NCBI RefSeq assembly: GCF_000315625.1
Contig: NW_005434573.1
Span: 222,390-253,419, forward strand
DNA: 31,030 nucleotides
Direction of reading: 5' to 3'
Source: Guillardia theta CCMP2712
Taxonomy: Eukaryota; Cryptophyceae; Pyrenomonadales; Geminigeraceae
Shown here: positions 20,212-30,983 of the stretch, piece by piece
Numbering within the stretch: the stretch's first letter is position 1
How the letters are laid out: the number at the start of each line of letters is the position of its first letter
Notes under the pieces: generated by a model
Told to the model about the DNA's origin: nothing
The model's database searches: none
Seen by the model: only the letters and a program-made list of their open reading frames with translations
Made by a program: the position numbers and the translations under genes

Positions 20212-21422
20212 ATGTCTGAAGATTTCCACAGCCAGTGCATGGCAAACACCCTCACGCACGGGAAGCTCGCGTATGCCAATGCGGGTCAACTCACGGCACA
20301 ACGTCTGTCGATCGACAGCAATGTGTCGATTGACAGCCAAGTACGCCAGAGTTTTGCAGTTCCTGGGATGAACATGGCTGCGATCAATGCGCATGTACAG
20401 TGTGTTGCAGGGACAAGTTGTGTCGTTAACTATCAAATTCCCATGCAGGCAATCATAAACTTTTATACTGTGGAAGAGAGCCTGTTTGCAGATGTTGAGG
20501 ACATCTTGCATGACATCGATGAGATCCTGACAAAGTCCACCGACAAGGTTTTCCTTTCTAAAATAGAATATTTCATGTTGACATGTTGCCTTTGACCTGT
20601 TCAGATCGTTGGAGAAAAGGTTATTCTGCACTCGATAGCAAACGACTTGTATTCTTGGACTCTCTTCAACTAAGCTCGTCGCTCATTTCATTTGCAGGCA
20701 CAATGTAAATGGAGAGGAAGGCAGAATCAAACAAGTCATGGATAACAACATGGCGGTTGTAGTGTTGGATAGGTACGATTGCACGTTTGGCCTCACATCT
20801 CCATTGTTTTGATGGCCCATGGCAGGTCGAACAAGGAGGTAACATTACCACTTAGCAAGCTCAAGAGGAATCTGCCTCTCATCGTCAGGGTTCGCGCAAG
20901 CTGTTATGTTCCCCGCTTAAGTTTGCGGTCCAGCTAGAGTCGCCGGCATATCAGGAGAGGAATGGCGAGAGGAGCAAGAGAGAAACGACGTCGACGATTA
21001 AGTCCTTGCAGAAGCACCTGAGCTTTAAGATCGAATGCAAGAAGACGGAATCTTATCAAAGGGTCGCTGACAAGCTCACGTCGCTGCTGGCGGTCAAAGA
21101 AGAGCTTGCTCGTCTGCCTGCCTGAGTCGCTGCAGGATTGGGCATCATCGAAGATTGGCGTCCAGCCTCAAGTGGTTGTCAGTGGACTTCTGTGAGCATA
21201 ATCAGGCACTGACCTTGCACTCACTTTGTCTGGCAGGATCGATGGAGAGGATCTTCCAATGTTCAACACGTTCAAGGGACTTGGGCCGCAAGCTGAGATC
21301 CAGGTTTTCGTTGCGATCCATTTCTTTCAATTGAGAGCGTGGTTTCAAGATCCTTGGTTACTTCGACCTTCGACCAGGGACGTCAACGGTACCTGGTCAG
21401 CAGCAAGTTGCGAGTTGAGTAG
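20212..21422 (+). CDS. Unknown 281-aa protein with a KOW-like segment
   Basis: Eight exons join in phase with GT...AG introns: 20212-20547, 20605-20648, 20698-20772, 20826-20889, 20934-21092, 21136-21191, 21237-21303, 21378-21422. Exon 1 has ATG and 112 codons with mixed, non-repetitive composition and an acidic helix near its end (ADVEDILHDIDEILTKS). The next exons give IVGEKVILHSI, NVNGEEGRIKQVMDNNMAVV and DRSNKEVTLPLSKLKRN. The run GxxV...GxxGxI...xxVxV resembles a KOW or small SH3-like fold found in ribosomal and transcription elongation proteins. The C-terminal part is basic then mixed (TIKSLQKHLSFKIECKK; LIDGEDLPMFNTFKGLG). I do not recognise the family. The donor at 21092 was chosen because exon 5 otherwise ends at a stop near 21125. 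Confidence 0.62.
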
Positions 21423-21604
21423 TTGACAGTTACTTGAATTCGCAGAGTCTGGTTGCTGCACCGTGCAGTGAGAGCCCAAGTCAGCAACATGACGTCAGCT
21501 TGATTATTCTTTTTCGATGTCCCTCTGCATTCTTGAACACTATAATTTTTCGGAGGTAATATATTTTGAATCAAGTTAAACGACTCCCCTACTTGAAGTT
21601 CGCT

Positions 21605-21933
21605 CTACTCGAAGGGCTGCACTTGCGCGATGGATGGCGGCATGCACAGATAGCCATTGCCATAGTTGCAGGGCGCGATGCCGGTGTTGGATGACTGAGA
21701 AAACAATAAGGTGAGTGATTGAAGAGCGCGGGGCAAACAAGAGCACTGACCGTTCTCATGCCGGCATACGAATAATCATAGGCGGCCTTGTTGCTGTGGC
21801 AAAACCGTGAAAAGGGAAGTTTGAAGAGCAAGAGTAAGGACCTTCCCCAGGGAGCAAAGAGATCGTCCTCTCCAGGAACAGTCCACAGAGCCTGTCCTCG
21901 CACGAAGGTAGAGGGAGCGACTTGAAAGAGCAT
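21605..21933 (-). CDS. Small 74-aa protein of unknown function
   Basis: Exons 21933-21842, 21793-21751 and 21694-21605 are joined in phase by GT...AG introns of 48 and 56 nt. The ATG at 21933 lies one base inside an exon whose acceptor AG is at 21936-21935, so it could also be the C-terminal part of a longer protein with a 5' exon further upstream. The sequence is rich in Gly, Tyr, Pro and aromatic residues (ALWTVPGEDDLFAPWG; KAAYDYSYAGMRT; CNYGNGYLCMPPSIAQ). There is no membrane helix or known motif. Its tail faces the KOW-like gene with a gap of 182 nt. Confidence 0.5.
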
Positions 21934-23446
21934 TCTGCAAAAGACAGTAAGCACGACGAGACGTGAATTCAACGAAGAAAACTGAGAAAATATTTTGATA
22001 CATAATAACCAGAATCACTGTTCTCAAGTTATCAACTCGAAAAATAATCTCATGAACTACAATCAGAACGCGGCCTTTGAACATTTCAGATGAAGTTGAG
22101 CAACCAGGGCCTCAAAAACTTGCCATGGTTGATCATCAGCCTAAGAATAAAGGGACTCGGGACAGTTATCTTTTACGACAAGTCAGCTAGACTTGCCCTG
22201 GCACTAAGCTAGCTAACGCGCGGCCGTCAGACCCCAAGATTGTCGCAGCAGCAACTTGACTCAGTGAGTTGACATTGATCGGACAGCACTACAACACTGA
22301 TCGCAGGTTCAGCACAAGGCCCTGACACCATCATCGACATCCTCCCTCTCCCACGTTGCCATGGCGACAAGGCGAACTAATGCGAAGAGGCGCCGCCGGG
22401 CGATCATTTGACTACCTAGTAGCACATTCCAGTGGAATTATTACTCAACAGAAAAGTTTGCAATATTGAACTTTAAAGTTTTTTCCTTTTAAACTTTGAA
22501 AGTTTCAATTCAAAGTTTTTGTGATTCTTTACTCAATTTTCTTTGCCTTTGGCGCCAAAAAATCGCCATTCCCTTCCCGCTCCATGCTGCCCCTCCCACC
22601 TCAGCGTGCTCCTCCTCCTCCTCTCTCTCTCTCGACATGCTTCATTCGATCATCGCTTGCGCAAACCATGATTCTGCTCCCTCTTGTCCTCTTGACTCCT
22701 CTTCTTTCAGCTCTTCCGTCACTTCCTCCCTGCTCTCCGCCTCGTTGAAGTTTCCCGCTTCCTAATTTTTCCGGTGTCCCTCTTCCTTCCATTCCTGCCC
22801 TCAGCTTCGACCCTATTGGTCTCGCTCTTGTCCTTTCTTCTCTATTTGAACTTGACTCATTTCCACTTGCTCACTCTCTTTGTCTTCTCGACCTTGAAAT
22901 GAATCTCGTTACCTTCCTCCCTTCACCTGTTGCTCTCTTGCTGCAAGCTGCGCCTTTGCATTATTTCCTCTCAGATTCACCAACTGCATCCTGGACAACA
23001 ATTCTTCTAATTGCCTTCACGCTGCCCAATCTTCTCAAATCACCATGCTCTATTACGGTTGCATAAATCGTGCCGCTCCCTTCACATCGCATGTTCTCTT
23101 TTGCAATTATGCGCTCAGTCGCTCAGGTGGATCTCACTGGACTGGCATGTTTGTCAGGATTGTTAGGCATGTTTGTTCTTTTTATTGCAATAATCACTTG
23201 TACGCGATGGTTCCACTCTAGTGACGCATCTTTCTCTTCTGTGCAGTTCGATAACCCTACCTTTTCTGTGAATTTTTTAACATTGATTGTCTTAATTACT
23301 CTCTTCTTGTGTCCTCTTTTTACTGGTGTTCACCTCCGATCATCCACCACCTCACAATCCGCATCATGCTTTCTGACATTTCAAATCAAGCAATGAAGTA
23401 TTTTTTGTGCAAGCATCTTAAAATTTGTTCCCTAGGTTTGATCAGG
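21934..23446. other. Divergent spacer upstream of DNA polymerase alpha
   Basis: Long stretch with no supported gene. 22440-22560 is AT-rich with repeated AACTTT/AAAGTT words (many small palindromes at about 22469-22520), followed by an E2F-type palindrome. 22600-22900 is CT-rich. A hydrophobic open frame at 23070-23396 (+) lacks splice partners and is probably chance. A 5' UTR intron of the polymerase gene could lie here. Confidence 0.5.
22548..22559. promoter_or_regulatory. Palindromic E2F/DP-type site
   Basis: TTTGGCGCCAAA is a perfect match to the E2F consensus TTTSGCGSSAAA and fully palindromic. It lies in the head-to-head spacer, 888 bp upstream of the polymerase alpha ATG. E2F sites upstream of DNA replication genes are well known in animals, plants and algae. 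Function here is inferred. Confidence 0.55.
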
Positions 23447-26400
23447 ATGGAATCTCGTCCACGTCGAGAGAAAAAAGCAAGGGTAAACCATGCTGCTCTT
23501 GAATTGTTGCAGAGCGCAAAAAGTGGAAACCTCAAACGAAGTGAACAGTTCAAGGTCAGTGCAAGCCACTAAGAGTATGTGCTAAACTTCAATGCAGGTC
23601 AAAGAGCAGGAATCCATCTTTGTTGAAATGGATGAAGAAGAATATGCAAACCTTGTTTCTAAGCGGAGGGAAGACGATTTCCTTGAGGAAGATGGTTTCT
23701 TGAAACAAATCTGATATTTCTCTTTTTGAATAGTGTATCTAGGTGACGACCTTGGATACAAGGATGATGGAGAAGAAGTTTGGAATAGGTAATTGTTTCT
23801 TTTCATGAACTCAAGTAGAATGATTGATTCCACTTTAGAGAGGAGGATTCGGACGACGAATATGAAGAGAAGGATGCTTATGCTTCCAAAATTGGTATGG
23901 TCACCACGAAAGTCAATGAGGACCAGAAGCAAAAGCGACCCGATCACTCTCTTTCTGCATTGTTGCAAAAGCAGGCATTGAAGGCCAAGGCCAAAGCAAC
24001 AAGCACCAGTGTGACTGTGAAAACTGAAGTTACGGAGCCTGCAACCTCAGGGATCAAAAGAAAGCTCGACTCCAAAGTGGACATCGGCCTCGACAACTTG
24101 CTTGCTGATCTTACTGCAGACGTCAAACCAAAGAAGCCAGCAAATGCAAAGCCTCTCAGTGTTGGTAGGGCTTCCGCTGCTTCCATAAAAGGTGGTGCGT
24201 TCAGTGTGCCTCGCAAGCCCACTCAAACGATCATATCACCCATGGATAGCAAGAAGAAACCTGCTGTACCACAGAGAAAGAAGGTGCAGACCTCTGCTGT
24301 TCATATCAAGCAAGAGGAATTTGAAATCCATGAAGAATTCCAAAACGATGATCATCAACATTTTGACGAACACGAACCTGATGAGGTGAAAATGGAAGAA
24401 CCAGTGGATGAAAATTGTTCATTTCCAAGCTCGGACGGTGGATTTGCTCGGGATGTGACGTCGAATCGCAAGAAAATGTTGGCGGAGGTGGAGGATTGGC
24501 GAGCTATGAGAGATGCTGTGACAGATGCTGATATGGAGGTAGATGAGAGCAAGATCATGCCAAAAAATGAGGATCTCAATTCTGGTGATGTGAAATTCGA
24601 AGTCAATGACGATGGAACTTTGAAGTTTTTCTGGATTGATGCGTACGAAGATGTATCAAAGGCTGGAACTGTTTTCCTTTTTGGCAAGATAAAGATTCAG
24701 AACAATGATCTGGACAAACCAACTTTTATGAGTTGCTGCATTCATGTCGAAAATCTCCAACGACAAGTTTTTGTGTTGCCAAGAGAGAAATTGTTGGACA
24801 AAGACGGCAATGCTATGGAGGAAGATGTTGACTTGATGAATCATGTCTTCCCTGAGTTTGCCAAGTTTGCTCGAGACGCTGGAATCAAGAAGCACAAAGC
24901 CAAACTTGTGAAACGCAATTACATGTACCACTTTCAAGATCCTAGTATCCCGAAGTCTTCTCAATACTTGAAATTTGTGTACCCGGCAGAATTTCCAGCG
25001 GTCGCATCAGATCTTGCTGGCAGGTCTTTCAAGAAAGTATTCGGAACTACGCAGTGAGTGACTTTGTTTTATTTATACCATTCCTGATATTTCGCTTTTC
25101 GTAGGTCTTGTTTGGAGCTTTTGCTGTTGAAGCGCAAGTTGATGGGGCCTTGTTGGCTTAACATTCAAGGTGCAGAACCAGTTAGCACTCCACTGAGCTG
25201 GTGCAAGTATGAATTTCGGGTTGCCGATTCAAAGTGGATTCAGAAAAGCACTGTGTACATGGAAACTCCGCCTCTGAGAGTTATGAGTGTTCACATGCAG
25301 ACGGTCAAAAATCTTCGGGATCACTCGAACGAAGTTGCAATGCTGTCTGCCTTGTGCCACAACGAAGTGAATGCAGATGGTCCAACTGAAAGGCCTGAAA
25401 ATAAGATGTATGGATTCACTGGAATTCGAAAATTGGAGGGAGCGGCTTGGCCTCTGGACTTCAAGAATAAGATCGATCAATTCAACGCAACGCACAAGGA
25501 TGCTCCTCGATACATTCATGAAAACGAACGTGCTCTGTTGAATGCATTCCTTGCAAAACTACAATTGATGGACCCTGATGTGATCATAGGACACAACTTC
25601 ATCGGTTTTGACCTCGATGTATTATTGCATCGAATGCAAAAGCTAAAAATTCCTGGGTGGTCCAAGCTTGGCCGACTTCGAAGAACAAACATGCCGAAGC
25701 TTCAGAACAATGCTGGAGGTATGGGCCAGTCGACCTGGGCGGAGAAGAATGTTCTCTCTGGTCGTCTAATTTGCGACACATACATTGCTGCCAAGGAAAA
25801 TTTGCGCGAGACAACTTACACTCTTTCCGAGCTCGCCAAGACGCAGTTGCAAAAAGTCAGGTTTGACATTGACTTTCAGCAAGTTGCATCTTATTTTGGC
25901 AAATCAACTGATCTTCTGCAACTGATTGCCTGCAACGAAAATGACTCATATCTATGCCTTCTGTTGACATTCAAATTGATGATACTACCCTTGACGAAGC
26001 AACTCACAAACCTTGCTGGCAACCTTTGGAGCCGTTCTCTCCTTAGTGCGCGTGCAGAACGTGTGGAATACTTGTTGTTGCACGAGTTTCAAAAATTGAA
26101 GTTTGTGATGCCGGACAAGGCGACCTTCAACAAAAAGAAAGGAAACAAAGACGATTCGAACTTTGATGACGAAGCAGAAGACGACGCCAACCCCAAATGG
26201 AGCAAACGCAAGAAGGCGGCATACTCTGGCGGTCTTGTGCTTGATCCCAAACGTGGACTCTACGATAAACATATTTTGTTGTTGGATTTCAACTCTCTTT
26301 ACCCGACTATCATTCAGGAGTTCAACATTTGCTTTACCACTGTTCTTCCCTCAAGCAACACCGAGGAAGAAACCCCGCGGTATGAAATGCCAAGTAAGGA

Positions 26401-28545
26401 TCTGGATGAGGGTGTGCTTCCTCGTGTTATCAAAACTCTTGTGGAACGGCGAAGGAGTGTAAAAGAAATTATCAAGAAAGAGACAGATGCAACCAAAAGA
26501 CAGCAACTCGATATCCGACAGTCTGCCCTTAAGATTATGGCCAATTCGATGTATGGTTGCTTGGGATTCACTTATTCTCGCTTTTACGCTAAACCTCTAG
26601 CTGAATTGATCACTGCGCAAGGCAGAGAACTTCTTCAAAAGACAGTCGAGGTGACTCAGAACAAGCTCAATCTGGAAGTTGTGTATGGAGACACCGACTC
26701 CATCTTTGTGAACTCTGGCTGTGACACTTACGAAGAGGCGGTCAAGACAGCCAATGAGGCAAGGAAGGAGTTGAACAAGATGTGGAGACTTCTTGAAGTT
26801 GGTCTGGATGGAATTTACTGTCCTTTGCTTCTCTTGAACAAAAAGAAATATGCAGCTTTATCTGTCACTGAAAGGGATGGCAAGATTACCAAAGTGAAGG
26901 AAAAGAAAGGTCTTGACATTGTCCGTCGAGACTGGTGTGTCCTTGCAAAGCGGGCAGGCGACAAAATATTGGATTTCATTCTTTCGGGAAATCCAGTTGA
27001 AGATGTAGTTGAAAACATTCATACATACCTTCGTCAATTGGCAACTGACATGGAAAATAACTCGCTTCCGGTGACAAACTGAATGATTTTCTTGTTCGAT
27101 TGCGTTAAGTATTTGCTTGCAGTTGTCAGACTATGTGATTACCAAGGGCTTGACGAAGGAACCAGAAGAATATTCTGACGGTAAAACACAGCCACACGTT
27201 CAGGTTTGCCATGTCTATGGATGCGTGCGAGGGTTGTTGACCTTGAGAATAAGGTTGCGATAAAAATGAAGGAACGTGGAAGACCTGTACGAGCAGGGGA
27301 TCATATTCCGTACGTCATTTGTGCAGACCCAAACATCACGATGTTCGCTCAACGAGCACACGATCCAGAGCTTGTGGAAGAGGTCAAGGCTTCCCTGCCA
27401 GGACTTTATACTGATAGTTGTTCTCAGGCTGCTGGCAAGCTAACCTTGGACAAGAAATGGTATTTGGAATCGCAGCTTCATCCAGTCGTGTCTCGTATCT
27501 GTGCTGTCATCGAAGGCACCGACTCTGGAAGGATAGCGGAGTGTCTTGGTCTTGATGCAACTAAGTTCCACAAGAACGAATCGAGGTCTCAATCTAACTT
27601 CGACTCCGTATTCGCTCAACCAGCTGTTGAGGTACAGTGCTGTTCCTCTGTTGTCTTGTCTCATCTCTCTCTCAGGTGGATCGATTTGCAAGTGTTGAGC
27701 GCCTTATGGGCACATGCAGTGACGGTCTCACACGGTGAACTATACTGACCATGTCGATCACTTTCTCAACTTGTAAGCAGAGAATTCAAGGGCCCTTACG
27801 TGCTTCAAGATGGTGTCGCTGGTGCAAACAGCCTCATCTGCGGGATGCGATGTGCAGATGCAGCAGGAGCTTCTTTCAACCCTCGTGCGTTGCGCTTGCA
27901 GGTCGACAACCTCCTGCGCAGATGCCTTTCAAGGTTGTAGAGAACTCGTGGCAAAGGAGACCGAAGAGACGTTAATACGCTGCTCAGGTATCACGATGGT
28001 TGGATGTGCTGCTCGGACAGCATGTGTGTCCATCGCACTAGAAATATCATGTGCGACGTCTACCACGAGGGAAACACCTCCTTCTTCGGCTTGAAATGTC
28101 CGATGCCGGGTACGTGGTTTGTTTTGCCTCGTTGACGTTCTGATTGCCGTGGCAGAATGTGGAGGAAGGATGAGGTTGGAATACACATCTGAGCAGCTCT
28201 ACCTGCAGGTGAGTCTGACGGCAGGTTAAGGGGGGAGGGAGTTTGACTGGGCGGCAGATCCTCTACTTGAAGCGACTGTTCGATCTGAAGGATGCCGAGA
28301 AGAAGCTCTCGATTGAAAACTCTGAAAGGAAGGAGAGAGGATTCGTGTCCCTCAAGGCCCCAGTGTTCTCCAACGAAGAGCGGGTGAGGGAGGAGAGAAA
28401 GTCTCGACTGTAAGTCACAGAGTTGCAGTTGGCGATGGAAGTCATGCACGAAGATTGTCATCGTCTGCTACAGGAGAGTGCCTTTAACATGATCAACCTC
28501 GGGAATCTCTTCGCTTGCGAGGCAGAAGAGGAAGTGACGATGTGA
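23447..28545 (+). CDS. POLA1: DNA polymerase alpha catalytic subunit
   Basis: Family-B polymerase that extends the RNA primer made by primase at every replication start. Thirteen exons join in phase and give 1502 aa: 23447-23554, 23598-23694, 23743-23788, 23839-25053, 25105-27070, 27123-27203, 27254-27631, 27676-27724, 27783-27933, 27988-28109, 28156-28208, 28258-28383, 28429-28545. The N-terminus (RREKKARVNHAALELLQ, then acidic DDLGYKDDGEEVW) is typical of the family. The exonuclease-like fold is present (DPDVIIGHNFIGFDLDVLL). Polymerase motifs: A LLDFNSLYPTIIQ (Asp about 883), B KIMANSMYGCLGF (Lys about 965), C VYGDTDSIF (Tyr about 1016). The end carries the Cys-rich module (DGWMCCSDSMC; CPMPECGGRM) that binds the B subunit, and finishes FNMINLGNLF. 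All introns are GT...AG, 43-58 nt. The weakest junction is 27724/27783, chosen to keep phase. Confidence 0.97.
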
Positions 28546-28612
28546 GAAGGGAAATTTACAGACAAACAGCTTGTGATTACAAGAGACGGTCCCTCCTCCC
28601 AGCTTCCTCTCC

Positions 28613-30962
28613 TCATGCAGTATCGTATTCGAAGACCCCGAACTCGCTCTTGATCGTCACCTTCTTCCCTGCTCCGCATGTCAAGTCCTTGTGTTCCTCT
28701 CTCCTCTCCTCTTCCCTCCTGCTTCTCTCCTCCCTCCCCTTCCCTCCCCTCTCCTCCTCTCTTACCTTGATGAGCCTCTACCCGACCCACGATCTGCGCA
28801 TCGACGCCCAAGGACTGGAGATGGAGTGAGGGAAAGCGGAAGAGGGACAGAGGAGCAGACACCTGACTGATGGCGATGATGGAGGAGGCGAACTCTGCGG
28901 GCACGTAGATTTCCATCCTGTGACCCATGTTGAAGACCTGCAGACAAGTCACTTTCCTCTTCCTTCTCGTCCTCGTCCTCGTCCTTCCTCGTTCTCCCAT
29001 CCTACACAACTTCCATCCTCCTCCTCCCCTCTTGCTCCTGCCCGTCAACGCATCCTTCCTTACCTTGTACATCTCCTTGTAGTCAGTCCCGCTTTCTTGG
29101 TGGATGAGCTGAAGGCAAGTGAGACACCGTTGGCAGGGCAAAGAAAGAAGAGGAAAGGGGAGGGCGAAGGAGGATGGGGGCAGGAGGAGGAGGAGGAGGA
29201 GGAGGAGGAGGAGGAGGGAATTGTTGATTTACCTTGAAGAGTGGGGGCACAGGGAAAAGATTGTCCTTGATCACGTGCAGGTTCTCGATGAAGTGGAGAG
29301 CCTTCGTCTGTGCTCCTCCCTGCCCCTCCATTAGCTTCTCCCTGCCCTTGTCCCTGTTTCCTCCTCTCTCCCCGTCCTCCTTCTCTTCCTCCCCTCCTCT
29401 TTCTCCTTTCATCCTTCATCACGCGCTGTTCTTCTCCTCACCGAGCAGTGGATGATGCCATGGATGTCCTTCCTGTGCTTGTCAAGCACTTTCTTCACCA
29501 CTGGCGCGTATGTGCGGGTGGCTGACAGGACGAGCTTGCCTGCGTCGAGGGGAGACCTGAAGCCTTGTCATGCGAGCATGAAGAAACTCCTCCTCCTCCT
29601 ACCCCTCCACTGCATCTGTGAGCTTCTGCTTGCCCGCGTACACCTGAGAATCGATCAGGGGAGATACGGTGGGAGGGGAGGTGGAGGAGAGAACACGACG
29701 AGGATGAAGCAGCGAGAGAGGAGGAGGAGAACCAGGTCAGAAGGGACGGCAGGGTCGAAGGATTCGGGATATTTCTCAGCGAGATACTTGGCGAAGACGT
29801 CATGCCTGCGAGAGAGTCAGAACAAGACAGGAGCAGGCGAGGGAAGGGGGAGGGAGGGAGAAAGAGAAAATAGGAGGAAAGGAGGGGAGGAGGAGCACAT
29901 GGAAGGGAAAGGAAGTTATAAAGAGCATTTCCTCGCGGACGTCAGGCCGTTGGATCCCATTCCTCCGTTATACTCATCTTCGTAGGTCGCCTGCCATAAA
30001 CTTGAGGAAGAGTGAAGTCGGGCGAGAAAGGGGAAGAGAGGAGAGGAGAGGAGAGGAGAGGAGAGGAGGGGAGAGGAGGGGGAAAAAGAGGAGGGCAGGG
30101 GAGGACGTACCTTTCCGTACGAGCACAGGCCGATAACAACATCGCCTGCTGCGATGTTCGCGTTGTCGATGACATCTGAGCGCTTCATCCTACAGGTGAC
30201 CTGCACATCATTCAATCCTCACCCTCCTGCTCCTGCTCCTCCTGCTACTCACGGTGGAGTCAACGATGATCGTCCTGACAAGATCTCCCACGTCCGCAGT
30301 CTCCCCCTGCTCCCTTTCAGTCTCTGCTGCACATCAAGCGCAGGACAAGTAGAGGCAGAGACTGAGGTGGGAGGAAGAGTGGAGGGAGGGAGGGAGGGAG
30401 GGAGGGAGGGAGGGAGGGAAGGAGGAGGAGGAGGAGGAGGAATGGCACAGACCCCAGTTGAGTGAATGTTGACTCCGTTGCTGCGAAGCATCTCGAGAAC
30501 CTCCTCCGTCCCGTTGATTAGCGCTGCTCGCAGTTAGTCCCTCGTCCTCTGCTTCTCCCTCCCTCCCTCGCTCCTTCCCTCGCTCCCTCCCTTCCCTTCC
30601 CTCCCTCCCTCAGAATCTTTTTCCGCCTGCAAAAAGCCCATCTTTTGATCCCTTCTTTCTTCATCTCCCTCCGTCTTCACCCTCCTGTCCTTCTCCTCCT
30701 CCATCGCCTCGCCCTCCCCCACCAGCATACCTGCGATCACTTCTCCCGGCACCAGGTTCTTGTTCCGTCCTGCGCGGTTGTGAGAGGAACAAGAGGACAA
30801 GGAGGACAATCGCGACGAGATTGACAGAGCAGAGGAGCAGGAGGAGAAAGAAGGGAGGAGGATAGGGGAGGAGGAGAGATGATGACCGATAGTGGAGGAG
30901 AGGAGGATGTTGTCCGTTGCTCCCACACACAGTAGATCATCGAGGTTCATGATGATGGCGTC
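28613..30962 (-). CDS. purM: Phosphoribosylformylglycinamidine cyclo-ligase (AIR synthase), 5' part outside the window
   Basis: AIR synthase closes the imidazole ring of purines: FGAM plus ATP gives AIR. Fourteen exons in phase give 309 aa: 30962-30887, 30769-30731, 30523-30453, 30306-30253, 30200-30111, 29990-29932, 29805-29733, 29643-29603, 29556-29442, 29319-29233, 29108-29064, 28937-28863, 28814-28766, 28668-28613. At least one upstream exon lies beyond 31030. Signatures: AIIMNLDDLLCVGATDNILL, GRNKNLVPGEVIA, STGGETADVGDLVRT, GDVVIGLCSYGK, YNGGMGSNGLTSARHDVF, ATRTYAPVVKKVL, HCSGGAQTKALHF, MGHRMEIYVP and DAQIVGRVEAHQ. It is the long PurM form that I know best from Bacteroidota, and it stands alone rather than fused to GARS/GART. 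The intron after TSAR has a GA donor instead of GT. The stop is 68 nt from the POLA1 stop. Confidence 0.93.
29183..29218. repeat. (GGA)n microsatellite
   Basis: Triplet repeat within the AIR synthase intron 29232-29109. On the gene strand it is (TCC)n and acts as the pyrimidine tract. Confidence 0.9.
30033..30078. repeat. (GGAGA)n microsatellite
   Basis: Purine pentamer repeat in the AIR synthase intron 30110-29991. Confidence 0.9.
30384..30420. repeat. (GGGA)n microsatellite
   Basis: Tetramer repeat in the AIR synthase intron 30452-30307, followed by a short GGA run. Confidence 0.92.
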
Positions 30963-30983
30963 CTAGAGAACAAGAAGTAAGAA

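Noticed and set aside
23070-23396. Hydrophobic 108-residue open frame that could be a membrane protein
   Set aside because: It is AT-rich with Phe/Leu/Ser bias, has no splice partners and lies in the presumed 5' region of polymerase alpha.
29932-29941. Using the upstream canonical GT donor (exon ending at 29941) as the main AIR synthase model
   Set aside because: It is in phase, but removes Ser-Ala-Arg from the conserved GLTSARH motif, so I kept it only as the alternative.
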